DNA of 64,000 nt, from contig OY743169.1 of assembly GCA_963555705.1 (NCBI GenBank), forward strand, positions 7,688,014 through 7,752,013, read 5' to 3'. The position numbers and the translations under genes are program-made. Source of the stretch: Ligustrum vulgare (Eukaryota > Streptophyta > Magnoliopsida > Lamiales > Oleaceae). Positions 45,300-55,948 of the stretch are shown one piece after another. The notes under the pieces are model-generated. The model searched no databases, was not told the DNA's origin, and saw only the letters and a program-made list of their open reading frames with translations. Within the stretch, counting starts at the first letter, position 1, and every line of letters starts with the position of its first letter.

Positions 45300-47570
45300 A
45301 ATAGGTAACATGAATAATAGGAGAGAGTTTGTGCTTGCATCAAAATTTATTTGAAAGCCAATAGAAGCCAAAAGAAATCCATAATTTAACCATCAAAATA
45401 AAATACATATAACAGTAAAAATTGGAAATATTTGAAGAAAACCGCAACATAATATTTCTGAAAGGGGAGAGCGATGCACTTGCGACCACCATTTTGTGCT
45501 ATTATTTAAAAATGACATGCATATTGTTTCCAAAACTTTGCATTCTGATAGTCCATGTTATAAAGTGATTTAATTGACATTTTATCAAATTAACTCTAAA
45601 TTCATGCAGCTGAAATATTCTTTTTTGAAATAAAACTTTAGGCAAATAATCAAAACACATGCAGACAATTAATGATATAAATTAACAAGGCAAAGTTGGA
45701 ATGAACCCTGAATTAGTTCAATTGAAGGTCTCTGCTTTTTAACCCAATAGTAACTTCGTGCAAGTTTCCAACCTTTGCTTTTCATCAAGTAAGCCATAAC
45801 TATTTCCAACGACCTTTCAAAGCAACATAAACATAAATATGGTTTAAATGAGTTTATAATCTTTATAGAAACTTTACATCATTTTCAAATAAATATTGTA
45901 AATCCAAGAAGAGTCCTCATAATTGAATAGGCTTATTTGTACGGGATCGTCATTAAATTATAGAGTACCATATATAAATTAGAAAAAGATAACCCCTATT
46001 TCGGACCTACGTGAAATATTAAAAAAACACAAGTGGAAAAGAAATCATAGATATTATAAGTTTAACAGTACCTCTTCAACCTAATTAAGTTGGTTTTAGA
46101 GGATGAAGTGAAAGACTTAGCAGATGCAGATTTTGCTTGCAAGACCTCCTTCTAACAAGAGTGCCCTATCATCTTCTTTGATTGTTTCATTCTCCTGTTC
46201 AATTCAAATTTCACCTCCCATAGGCATAACTTACTACATCAAGAATATCCCACTCAATTCATCGAAGCTCACCAAAGAATTAGCATAAATTTCGACACCA
46301 CCATAACTCCAGTATTGCATATCAAAAACCTATGAGAAAAAGCTGAATTTTTGAATCAACACCAACATAACTCCAATGAACTCAAGCACATAAAATTAAA
46401 TAAATCAAGAAATCGAATAAATGAGAATAATAAAAAACCTAGCTTTTGTGAAAACGCAGTGTAATCAAAAGGGCCCTTCCCAGAAAGACTGCAGAAGCAG
46501 CTAGCAAAGTTGAGGAAGGAGATCCTGAGCTTCGGTCTAGCACAATTGTAACCCCGGCTCATTTTTTTTATAAAAACTAATGTCACCCATGTTCTTAATC
46601 AATTTTCATGAAGAATATAGCACAATAAATCATCAACCAAAGATTTCATATAAAATCATTGTACTTTATAAGAGATTATAAATTTGCTAAACAACCAATT
46701 AATTTCAAGATAAGGAAATGTTCAAATCTTTCAAATGTGGAGAAAGATCGACCTAAATTTATTGTTTGAATATACAGAAAGAATGAACACACTTTTGGAA
46801 CTGGCCTTTTTTTCCCTCGAAGATAGATTTCCTTAACTATTTATAGGAGAAGTCGTGTTTTTGTGTTATTCTGCATTTCCTAGCTGAGACTATATCATCA
46901 TTCAGTAGTCATAAAAGAATGTCCAGCTTTCTTACTTTACGAGTGATCATGTACACACACACACACGAGAAATAATAACATATTGACTGACAATGAAGAG
47001 ATCCATTAAAAGCTATGACAAAAAGTTGATTCTAACATTAGTGTCCTCAAAAGAATCCATTTGTATACCTTTTTGGGCTTCATTTTGTGCACAAATGGTC
47101 GAAATCTCAACCCAGGAATTGAAAACCAGCAAGGTACGCCTTTTATCTTCTTTTATAAGATGGATTCTGAGACTTCTTTTGAAGCTGGTGAGGAACCAAT
47201 CATCATCACTGATTTGAGCAATCTCAAATCACTCTTTCTAAGGGAGAAAGAAGGCAGGGCAATAGCGATTAAAACCCTTGAACAATCTCAAATCACGCTT
47301 TCATTGCATAACTCCATTATATTTCTATTGATCTACCGCATAGAAATCATGATGAAGTAGATATTGTAGTAGCAATACAGATACTATTACACAATGTCAG
47401 ATAAGAACCAACTCATTTATCCGACTATTGTAATTTAAGCAAAATAATTATTATTAAAGAAAACAGAAGCTACTAAGAAAAGAAAAATTACTTTACCAGA
47501 ATCCGCACCAACACTCAGCGTTGAAGTAGCAGGAGCCTCATCCTAAGAACCCACAAAACCCAAAATGAAA
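45300..47570 (-). other. Exon-like but unrecognised segments
   Basis: Several short stretches look like exon remnants next to splice-like sites but could not be assigned: about 46083-46230, 46440-46590 (minus), and 47490-47555 (minus, DEAPATSTLSVGADSG before GTAAAG). They may be further captured pieces. The small plus frame at 46993-47217 has no recognisable homology. Confidence 0.35.
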
Positions 47571-47572
47571 TT

Positions 47573-47577
47573 CCATT
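47573..47577. repeat. Target-site duplication CCATT (left)
   Basis: CCATT directly precedes the LTR and is repeated exactly at 53514-53518. Confidence 0.95.
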
Positions 47578-47950
47578 TGTGGAATATAGTGGTGGTCCAC
47601 TTAATCCACATGGCACCCTATGATTGGGACTTCACTTACCCATGGAATTTGAATTTTGAATAAGAGGGGGAAACCTTTCTTGTTTCAAAGAGACTTGGCA
47701 CATTCTTGGGTGGAGAGGTAGAAGTGGGAGAGGTCCAATATCTCCGGCGAAATCTTGTTACCTCCGGCGAGCCTAGATCCGGTTGCCATTTCTCGAGGAC
47801 GACGGTGCCATGTTCCGGTGTGTTTAAGTGGTCATAAACTGAGCTCAAACAAGGAACAAGAACAAGGCTGCTGGGATCGTTCTTGCTGGACATTCTTCTT
47901 GTGCTGGGTCTTCTTCTTCAATCTGTGAAAAGGAGCTTGGGAGCTCAACA
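47578..47950 (+). repeat. 5' LTR of the Ty1/copia element
   Basis: It runs TGTGGAATAT...GAGCTCAACA, 373 bp, indistinguishable by eye from the 3' copy. The 85-codon antisense frame in it is present identically in both LTRs and is not supported as a gene. Confidence 0.97.
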
Positions 47951-47952
47951 AA

Positions 47953-47964
47953 TGGTATCAGAGC
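47953..47964 (+). other. Primer binding site, tRNA-iMet type
   Basis: TGGTATCAGAGC begins two bases after the 5' LTR, the standard primer site. Confidence 0.93.
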
Positions 47965-48915
47965 TATGGTGAAGTAGCTGGGCTAAAGAAAGCAAGAGGA
48001 GAAGCACAGACCGCTGGAAGCAAGGAGGAGAGAAAGAAAAAAAATCACTGACCCGTTTCAAAAACCCGACCTCCGGCCAACCAATCGGAGCAAGACCAAC
48101 ACCAAAAGAACCGCCTCATCGTGGAGAACACTCGACCAGAAGGCGGAGCAATTCCGGTGGCTGAGACGGCGGCAAACGGCGAAAGAAAGCTGTGAAAACC
48201 GGACTGAAAAAGTGGGATTCCGGCCGATCCAGAACTCCGATCGACGATCGGCCACCTCCATTAGAACGGGCTCTTCGAGGAGAAGACTCGCCTGAAATTT
48301 GAGGGCAATCCGACGGTTGAAACAGGAGTTATTCGCCGGAGAAGAAAATGTTGGTAAACTGAAAAACAGCGATTCCGGCCGGTAGGGAGCTCCAATCGCG
48401 AAACGGTCACCACCGTTGGATTCGTGACGACGAGGAGCATCTTTCTGTGTTTTTTGAGAATTTTCCGGCAGGGGCGGTAGAACTCCGGCGCGGTGGTCCG
48501 GCGGCGGTCCGGCGAGGCATTTTTCGACAGAATCTTCAGCTCGACCTGCTCGTTCCATTTCCGAAGTCCATTTTGCAAAATCAACTCTTGATTATACGGA
48601 CATTGAAAAGTCCGCTCGGTTTGCATTGGATATCCCTTATTTTCATTACGTATTTCATATTCTAGAGGCTATTGTGAGGTGGCTACATAGTGTTGGGGGT
48701 TACCTTGCCGGTAACCATTGCTTGTTGGTAGAACTCACATAGGATTGGAATTTGACTACGTGCTTAATTTCTTGAAATTGTCGTGTATTACTTGTTATTA
48801 TATTATTTGTGTGATCATCTTGAAGAGTAATTTTGGTGAAATTGGTTTGATCTTGCATTTGAGTGTGGGTAATTGCTTTGTGTTAACTTGTTTGAATTTT
48901 TTCATTATTTGCATT
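47965..48915 (+). other. Untranslated leader of the copia element
   Basis: This ~950-bp leader is GC-rich (CCGGCGG and CGGTGG words) in its first two thirds and AT-rich after that. Frames on the minus strand (48058-48558 and 48261-48626) are GC-driven and unsupported. Confidence 0.7.
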
Positions 48916-51900
48916 ATGGGTTCTCGTGTTGAATTGTCACAATTTAACGGTAAGGGAGATTATTCCATTTGGAAGCAAAAAATGAAGGCTATTTTAATTC
49001 AACAAAGAGTTTCTAAAGCACTTGAGGACCCTAGTACTTATTCAAAAGCATTGTTAGATAAACCTGATGAAATTGCTGAGAAGAATGAAATTGCACATAG
49101 TTGTATAATATTGCATTTATCTGATGATATAGTGGGACAAGTTGAAAAGCATACGACTGCTAAAGATTTGTGGGAAGCACTTGACAAACTTTTTTTGACA
49201 AAATCTTTAACGAAGAAGATTCACTTAATTCAAAAACTTTTCAACTATAAATTGGATCAAAGAAAGGATCTTGAATCTAATTTGAGTGAGTTTAACAGTC
49301 TTGTCAAGTGTTTGACCCACAATGGAAAGAAATTTGATGATGAATATCTCGCTGCTATTATGCTAAATGCCATGCCTGAATCTTATAGAGATGTTAGGAA
49401 TGCTATTACATATGCTAGGGACACTGTGACCTTAGATATTGTAGTTGAGGCTTTAAGGGCTAGGGAGCTCGAGATGAAGAGGGAGTCAAGGGGTAGCAGC
49501 TCGAGGGAAGAGAGTTTGTTTAGTGGTTTTAGAGGGAGAAATGAGTCGAGGGAGTCGAGAGAAAACCACTTCCAAACGAAGAAGGGTAGAGGAAACTTGA
49601 AGGGTAGGTCCAAGTCTCGGGATAAGAGTGTTAAGAAATGCTACTATTGTAGTAAAATTGGACATTTCAAAAGAGACTATGATGACTTTAAGAAAAAACA
49701 TAGACCTCAGCAGAGTGATGATCAGAACCTAGTTGCTGTAGGTGATGCTTTTGATAGTCTTCATATGATGACTGTGACATTTGATGATGATAATGTCGAC
49801 AATACCCTTGATAGACCACAAGCGATGAATGTGTCTGAAATTGATTTTGACAGTGAGTGGGTTTTAGACTCGGGTGCCACTGTCCATATGAGTCCTGTTA
49901 AATCTTGGTTTTATAACTATAGAGAAGTTAAGCCTAGGAAAGTGTACTTGGGGGACAACTATACACAGACTGTGGAAGGAGTTGGTGATATTGCTATTAG
50001 GATGCATGATGGCATGATCAGATCTCTTCTGAATGTCAGGTATGTCCCGGGCCTTGCGAGGAACCTCATTTCCTTGGGCATTTTGGAAGATGAGGGTTAT
50101 GAGTACAGATCTCATTTCGGTACTATGAAAGTGAGTAAAGGCTCTCTAGTTGTTATGAAAGGTCCCAAGAGGAATGGATTGTATATCCTTGAAGGTAAAG
50201 CGTTAAAGGCCTACGAGTCTGCATTATCTACAACTTATGAAGATAGATCAGATCTTTGGCATAAAAGGATGGGACACATAGGAAACAAGGGGTTGAAGTG
50301 TCTTAGTGATCAGAGTTTACTAGGAAAGGATAGTGTTATACCTTTAAGCTTTTGTGAGACGTGTGTTCTAGGAAAGTCACACAGGGTTAGCTTTGGGATA
50401 GGTGAACACAACACTAACAGACCCTTAGAATACATTCATGCTGATTTGTGGGGACCAGAAAAACATCCTACAAATGGAGGTAGTAGATTTTTCCTATCTA
50501 TTGTTGATGACTACTCGAGGAAAGTTTGGGTGTATCCCCTTAAATCCAAATCTGACACTTTTGGTAAGTTCAAGTCCTGGATTGCCTTGGTTGAGAAACA
50601 AATGGGGAAAAGTGTAAGAACTCTTAGGACGGACAATGGTCTAGAGTTTTGCAACTTTGAGTTCGATACCTTCTGCAAGGATAGAGGTATCAGAAGGCAT
50701 AGGACTGTAAGATCTACCCCCCAGCAGAATGGGGTAGCTGAGAGGATGAATCGGACTTTAATGAATAAAGTTAGATGCATGCTGATTAGTTCGGGGTTAG
50801 CTAAAGGCTTTTGGGGTGAAGCTGTTTGTACCGCTGCCTATTTGATAAATAGGTCACCTTCTAGTACTGTTGACTTTAAGACTTCTCAAGAATTGTGGAC
50901 TGGGAAACCTCCAGATTTGTCACACCTTAGAGTATTTGGTTGTGCGGCCTATGCACATCAGGTTGAGGGTAAGTTAGACCCTAGGGCTACTAAGTGTGTC
51001 ATGTTAGGTTATCCAGAGGGAGTGAAAGGTTACAGGTTATGGGTTTTAGATGGTAAGGGCATGAAAGTTATCAACAGTCGAGATGTGAAGTTCAATGAAC
51101 TCGATATGCCTTGTCTTAAGACCATAAATAGACAAACTGAGAAGGGGGAATCTTGTACTGAGAAGAAGATTGACTTTGAGGTGAAGAGATTAGGTGAAGA
51201 TAATCCAGAGGGTAGTGAAACCCAACCTCAAGTAGAAGCGGAACAAGAAGTCATGGTAGAGCAACCTGAACTTGAAATTCCTGAAATTCCTGAAACGGAA
51301 GTCCCTGATCAAGAAACATCTGCAGGTACTAATTTGGAAAACTACCAATTAGTGAGAGATAGGGAGAGGAGACAAGTTAGACCAAATATGAAGTACGTCT
51401 CTTCTAATTTGATTGACTATGTCTTAGTTTCAGGTGAAGCCTTAGATTCAGTTGAACCTGCTTCATTTGAGGAAGCGATCAATTGTGAAAAGTCTGAAAA
51501 TTGGAAAAAGGCTATGAAGGAGGAAATCCAGTCTCTGAAACAAAATGAGACTTGGAAGTTGGTTGAAAAACCAAGGAATCAGAAGGTAGTCCATTGTAAA
51601 TGGATCTACAAGTTGAAAGAAGGAGTAGAAGCTAATGACCCTTTAAGATATAAAGCTAGATTGGTAGCTAAAGGATTTACTCAAAGAGAAGGGATAGACT
51701 ATAATGAGGTGTTTTCACCTGTTATTAAGTATAAAACTATCAGGTTAGTCTTAGCCTTAGTTGTCCAATATGATTGGGAATTAGAGCAACTAGATGTTAA
51801 GACCGCTTTTCTTCATGGGGAATTGGATGAGGTGATTTACATGACTCAACCTCAAGGGTTTGAGGTGAAGGGTAAGTCGGAACTTGTGTGCTTGCTTAGA

Positions 51901-53022
51901 AAGTCCTTGTATGGCCTTAAGCAGAGTCCTAGGCAATGGTATAAGAAATTTGATGCTTATATGTTTAAAATTGGTTTTAAAAGGAGTGAATATGATGCAT
52001 GTTTGTATTATAATAACTGTAAGATAGGCTGTGAAGTTTATTTGTTGTTATATGTGGATGACATGTTGCTTGCTAGTTCTAGTAAAGCTGAAATTGTTAA
52101 AATGAAAAACCTTTTAAAATCGGAATTTGACATGAAAGACTTGGGAGAGGCAAAAAAGATTCTTGGCATGGTTATTAAAAGGAATAGGGCTGATAATAGA
52201 CTGACTATTAATCAAGAGTCTTATTTAGACAAGGTGATAACCAAATTTGGCATGAAACTCGCTAAGTCTGTCAATATACCATTAGCTGCACACATAAATT
52301 TATCATCTGCACAATGTCCTAAAAATGAAGATGAAAAGCAAGAAATGAGTAATGTTCCCTATGCTAATGCCATTGGGTCTGTGATGTATTCTATGATTAC
52401 CACTAGACCGGACCTTGCATATGCAGTTAGTTTATTGAGTAGGTTTATGTCTAACCCAGGTAAACCTCATTGGGCTGCATTAAAATGGCTATTAAGATAT
52501 CTAGCGGGAACTCTTAAAAGGGGGTTAGTGTTTGAAAGGAGAAGTGATAAGCTTGAGCTTAAGGGATATGTAGATTCTGATTTTGCAGGTGATAAAGATC
52601 AGAGGAAATCTACCACTTCTTATTTTTTCTGTTTGGGTGATAATTGTATCACATGGAAATCACAGTTGCAATCTATTGTTACACTCTCCAGCACTGAAGC
52701 TGAATATGTTGCACTCACTGAAGTGGTAAAAGAATGCATGTGGTTAAAAGGACTATTGTGTGAATTGAACTTCTTAAATGAAACTGCTATGATATTTACT
52801 GATAGTCAAAGTGCTTTAATGTTATGTAAAAATCCTGTTTATCATGAAAGGTCTAAGCACATTGAGGTAAAGTATCATTTCATTAGGGAGAAGTTAGCTT
52901 CAGGTGAGTTTACATTGCTTAAAATTGCAACTGATGATAATCCTGCAGATGTCGGGACAAAGGTACTTGCGGCAGGTAAATTCAACAAGTGTTTATCAAT
53001 TCTTGCTATTGATAATGGTTAG
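48916..53022 (+). CDS. Ty1/copia Gag-Pol polyprotein, 1368 aa
   Basis: I chose the ATG at 48916 (MGSRVELSQFNGKGDYSIWK) because homologous Gag proteins start with such a sequence. The open frame extends upstream to 48718 but that part is leader. Domains: Gag with zinc knuckle about 241-255; aspartic protease with LDSGA near 316; integrase with HHCC zinc finger (WHKRMGH ... CETC, about 448-490) and catalytic Asp-Asp-Glu in ADLWGP (~508), RTDNG (~571) and GVAERMN (~606); reverse transcriptase with YVDDM near 1045; RNase H from about 1218 (YVDSDFAGD, STEAEY, TDSQSA, ADVGTK). No stop or frameshift occurs. The oddity is the zinc knuckle: CYYCSKIGHFKRDY has Tyr (TAT, 49678-49680) where the fourth ligand Cys should be. 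Pol looks catalytically complete. Confidence 0.96.
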   Translation: MGSRVELSQFNGKGDYSIWKQKMKAILIQQRVSKALEDPSTYSKALLDKPDEIAEKNEIAHSCIILHLSDDIVGQVEKHTTAKDLWEALDKLFLTKSLTKKIHLIQKLFNYKLDQRKDLESNLSEFNSLVKCLTHNGKKFDDEYLAAIMLNAMPESYRDVRNAITYARDTVTLDIVVEALRARELEMKRESRGSSSREESLFSGFRGRNESRESRENHFQTKKGRGNLKGRSKSRDKSVKKCYYCSKIGHFKRDYDDFKKKHRPQQSDDQNLVAVGDAFDSLHMMTVTFDDDNVDNTLDRPQAMNVSEIDFDSEWVLDSGATVHMSPVKSWFYNYREVKPRKVYLGDNYTQTVEGVGDIAIRMHDGMIRSLLNVRYVPGLARNLISLGILEDEGYEYRSHFGTMKVSKGSLVVMKGPKRNGLYILEGKALKAYESALSTTYEDRSDLWHKRMGHIGNKGLKCLSDQSLLGKDSVIPLSFCETCVLGKSHRVSFGIGEHNTNRPLEYIHADLWGPEKHPTNGGSRFFLSIVDDYSRKVWVYPLKSKSDTFGKFKSWIALVEKQMGKSVRTLRTDNGLEFCNFEFDTFCKDRGIRRHRTVRSTPQQNGVAERMNRTLMNKVRCMLISSGLAKGFWGEAVCTAAYLINRSPSSTVDFKTSQELWTGKPPDLSHLRVFGCAAYAHQVEGKLDPRATKCVMLGYPEGVKGYRLWVLDGKGMKVINSRDVKFNELDMPCLKTINRQTEKGESCTEKKIDFEVKRLGEDNPEGSETQPQVEAEQEVMVEQPELEIPEIPETEVPDQETSAGTNLENYQLVRDRERRQVRPNMKYVSSNLIDYVLVSGEALDSVEPASFEEAINCEKSENWKKAMKEEIQSLKQNETWKLVEKPRNQKVVHCKWIYKLKEGVEANDPLRYKARLVAKGFTQREGIDYNEVFSPVIKYKTIRLVLALVVQYDWELEQLDVKTAFLHGELDEVIYMTQPQGFEVKGKSELVCLLRKSLYGLKQSPRQWYKKFDAYMFKIGFKRSEYDACLYYNNCKIGCEVYLLLYVDDMLLASSSKAEIVKMKNLLKSEFDMKDLGEAKKILGMVIKRNRADNRLTINQESYLDKVITKFGMKLAKSVNIPLAAHINLSSAQCPKNEDEKQEMSNVPYANAIGSVMYSMITTRPDLAYAVSLLSRFMSNPGKPHWAALKWLLRYLAGTLKRGLVFERRSDKLELKGYVDSDFAGDKDQRKSTTSYFFCLGDNCITWKSQLQSIVTLSSTEAEYVALTEVVKECMWLKGLLCELNFLNETAMIFTDSQSALMLCKNPVYHERSKHIEVKYHFIREKLASGEFTLLKIATDDNPADVGTKVLAAGKFNKCLSILAIDNG

Positions 53023-53140
53023 TTGTTTTGCAGGTACTTGGCTGGAGTGAGCGATGATGATTTATTAGACCACACACACATGGATAGCACTTGTAACCGG
53101 AGAAATTGGTAATGGATTAAGGTGGCCCAAGGTGAAGATT

Positions 53141-53513
53141 TGTGGAATATAGTGGTGGTCCACTTAATCCACATGGCACCCTATGATTGGGACTTCACTT
53201 ACCCATGGAATTTGAATTTTGAATAAGAGGGGGAAACCTTTCTTGTTTCAAAGAGACTTGGCACATTCTTGGGTGGAGAGGTAGAAGTGGGAGAGGTCCA
53301 ATATCTCCGGCGAAATCTTGTTACCTCCGGCGAGCCTAGATCCGGTTGCCATTTCTCGAGGACGACGGTGCCATGTTCCGGTGTGTTTAAGTGGTCATAA
53401 ACTGAGCTCAAACAAGGAACAAGAACAAGGCTGCTGGGATCGTTCTTGCTGGACATTCTTCTTGTGCTGGGTCTTCTTCTTCAATCTGTGAAAAGGAGCT
53501 TGGGAGCTCAACA
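53141..53513 (+). repeat. 3' LTR of the Ty1/copia element
   Basis: It is the same 373 bp as the 5' LTR. It is preceded by a purine-rich AAGGTGAAGAT that probably serves as polypurine tract, and followed by the CCATT duplication (53514-53518). Confidence 0.97.
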
Positions 53514-53995
53514 CCATTCAATAATATGAAAAATAGGGTATCTGTTAAATCAAAATATAAAGTCGAAAAATAAAACAAACCTCAGGCTTATTCTTACACT
53601 CCCGAACAACGCCTAAATAAAGTAAACGGGATAAAAAAAATGTAAGTATTTTAATATACAAAAAAAATAATTTTGATAAAGAAACTTTATCAACTTGTCT
53701 CATTTCAATATAAATACTGATTGATCTAACTTATTATTGAACTAAAACTTTAACACTTGACTCTACTTAAACATAAACATAATATTCTGGGGGTAACTTG
53801 ACTTAAGAAAACATGCACGAAAGTAATTGAATATCAATTCAATAGGATGACCCACAAAGCATCCCCCATGTGTAATATCCAGATTTGAAGACATACTTAA
53901 GGGAAAATGAATGCTTCAACTCGTTCGAGTTAACATAAGTAACAAATCTAACATTATAAAGTTAACTTATGTAATAGATCTAACATTATCCTTAC

Positions 53996-54098
53996 CAAAT
54001 GAAGGGAGATGGGTAGCTGCATGGTAAATTTACTGCTCCAAAGCCAGATAGGACAGCCATGACAGTCACACCGAAAACCCCAAATCTGCTCACCGAGG
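53996..54098 (-). pseudogene. GTG/COLD1-type membrane protein, single exon fragment
   Basis: On the minus strand this reads [18 protein letters not shown] then [15 protein letters not shown], then a GTAAGG donor. It matches the conserved transmembrane segment of plant GTG1/GTG2 and COLD1 (Golgi-pH-regulator-like) proteins. The frame is open over about 33 codons, but no other exon was found nearby, and Tyr-to-Cys and other replacements are visible. It is probably a captured exon. Confidence 0.75.
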
Positions 54099-54099
54099 T

Positions 54100-55370
54100 A
54101 TAGTGAAAAATTCTAAGAAGCCAAAACAAAGTCGTGATAATGCATGAAAAAGAAAGACTTAAAACAATATCTAGAACATGCTCGTTAGATATTTCATCCC
54201 CTTTACAACATCAAAAATTACATGCAAATATTTATTTGGAGAAGGCATTGGAAAGTGAATGCCCATGCGCCAAAAACCATAGACAGAAGCCAACAAGAAT
54301 AAAACAGTACCAAGCCAAACACATTATTTCTAACACCTGAAAGCAATAACAAAAGAAATAAAGAAAGATTAAGACGACAATAATTACAAAAAAATACATC
54401 AAGGAAAATGAAACATTACAGACCACTGCTTCGGTGCCGAATCTTCACGTTTTTCTCTTTTAGCATTGTGGATTTGAGAATAATGAAAAAAGTTACACAA
54501 ATACAGAGTGAAAACATCAATTCTATATAGTATGTTTGAAATTACTTTTAAGCAACTTTTTGTCCCCAACTGGTTCACAAAAAGTGAAAACACCGAATTT
54601 ATACTACAAAGAGCCTGTTTAGAAGTTACTTTTATTAAGTTTTTGTCCCCATAATGTTCACAGAACTTATTATAATTTCAATAAAAGAAGTTGCTTCTTT
54701 GAAAGTAATTTTAGCCGTCAAAACAAGTTATTCACTACCAACTTTTACCATTTAAAGGAATTATCAAGTTTAAAACTTACTTATTTACTTATATGTAAGC
54801 TTTTTAAGCTTAGTCAGGCATGCTAATAATCAGTTTTCCAGCAAATATCACAATCAGAACACGGCTACAATCTTTCCCTAAAATACAGATCAAAGAATTA
54901 AATCTAATGTGGAGCTACTTGTAAGAAAAATACAACAGCTACAATGGCAAATACAACTTAAACTCCGTACCAACTATTCAAATGCCATTTACGTAAAGAA
55001 ATTTGTGAGTTCCTCTCTTTTATTCCCTCCGTTACCATTATTACATGCTTTATCATTTTCTTTTCTTACTACCTAAAGACTAAATAAATATATTATTTTG
55101 AGTCTATCCCAAATAATAAAAAATTGAGTGACGTCTAAACAAGATATAACCTATAATAAAATAAAAAAATAGTACAACTTGCTTCTACATTTATACATAC
55201 CAAAACCAGAAACTAAAAATTGTAAAAGCATACAATATTAACTAATAAGTTCCATTCATTTCAGTGATAAGTTAATTTCTCTATAGCTGATTATCAAACT
55301 CCAAAAGGGATGTTGCACCAAGGAGTGCAATTCATGATTGGAAAAATCTTTGAATAGTGCCATCAAATAC
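54100..55370. other. Intergenic or captured DNA, nothing recognised
   Basis: No gene was recognised. A minus frame at 55256-55480 (…VLFDAKYLMALFKD…) overlaps one copy of the direct repeat below and could be a diverged exon, but I cannot place it. Confidence 0.4.
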
Positions 55371-55835
55371 TTGGCATCAAATAGAACAAAATAAGCACAT
55401 AAGTGTAGGTTTTTATAAATGAAATTTGTTTTCCTGTCATATAAGTTGAAAATTCCAAATATTATAATCAAGTCACCCACTTATGTGAAAAATAATAATG
55501 TTATGATTATGCTATCAAATCAAAAAAAAAAAAAAAAAAAAAAAAGGATTTCCTAGACCCCCAAAAATAAAACCGTAGCGATCATTTTGTGAAGAATCCT
55601 AATAAAACTCAAATGCAGTGCAATTTTTATTTAAAATATAGATTTTCAAATTACAACCAGTAATTATGATGCCACATTAAATATTACGAGCACTACTAAT
55701 AAAAGTCAAATGCAATGCAATTTTTCGTCTCTATTCAACAGGTGGAACATAATTGGCATCAAATAGAACAAAATAAGCACATAAGTGAAGGTTTTTATAA
55801 ATGAAATTTGTTTGCCTGTCATATAAGTTGTAACT
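55371..55835. repeat. Direct repeat, ~80 bp, two copies 382 bp apart
   Basis: GGCATCAAATAGAACAAAAT through CTGTCATATAAGTTG occurs at about 55373-55447 and again at 55756-55830 with about two mismatches. Confidence 0.85.
55521..55544. repeat. Poly-A tract
   Basis: About 23 A residues; length may vary with assembly. Confidence 0.9.
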
Positions 55836-55948
55836 TCAAAATAAGCCAAATCGCATAAAATAGAAAACTTACCCACAAATCGAACAATCTATCTACCAAC
55901 AAACCCAAACAACAATACACTTCAAAATTTCGAGAGGAGAGGAGCAGG

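Larger units (their letters stand above)
47578..53513 (+). mobile_element. Full-length young Ty1/copia retrotransposon, Tork/Tnt1-like, 5936 bp
   Basis: It has two 373-bp LTRs (47578-47950 and 53141-53513) that I read as identical, a perfect 5-bp target duplication, a tRNA-Met primer site and one long Gag-Pol frame in the order Gag, protease, integrase, reverse transcriptase, RNase H (the copia order). Identical LTRs imply very recent insertion, since LTRs are identical at birth. Motif spacing and Gag style resemble the Tork/Tnt1 lineage. It lies inside the candidate Helitron, splitting it between the HOP and GTG fragments. Confidence 0.97.
42703..54098 (-). mobile_element. Candidate gene-fragment-capturing Helitron (5' end not found)
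   Basis: On the minus strand the 3' end is CTAG followed by T (42706-42703, then 42702). A perfect 6-bp stem hairpin TCGTGC-AAC-GCACGA (42713-42727) lies 6 bp inside. Upstream on this strand are broken exons of at least three unrelated host genes: ALDH2B, HOP and GTG/COLD1. All lie in the element's sense orientation and keep intron-exon borders. This fits Helitron transduplication. The 5' TC end was not located, so the right limit is simply the last recognised fragment. A Ty1/copia element interrupts it at 47578-53513. The alternative is a patchwork of independent pseudogenes. Confidence 0.45.

Noticed and set aside
47636..47893. 85-codon antisense frame present identically in both copia LTRs (also 53199-53456)
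   Set aside because: Identity simply reflects identical LTRs. There is no domain or start context.
48058..48626. Antisense frames of 121 and 166 codons in the copia leader
   Set aside because: They overlap each other in a GC-rich untranslated leader and resemble no protein.
48718..48915. Extension of Gag-Pol upstream to the first in-frame ATG
   Set aside because: The extra 66 residues are hydrophobic and unlike Gag N-termini. The ATG at 48916 starts the recognisable Gag.
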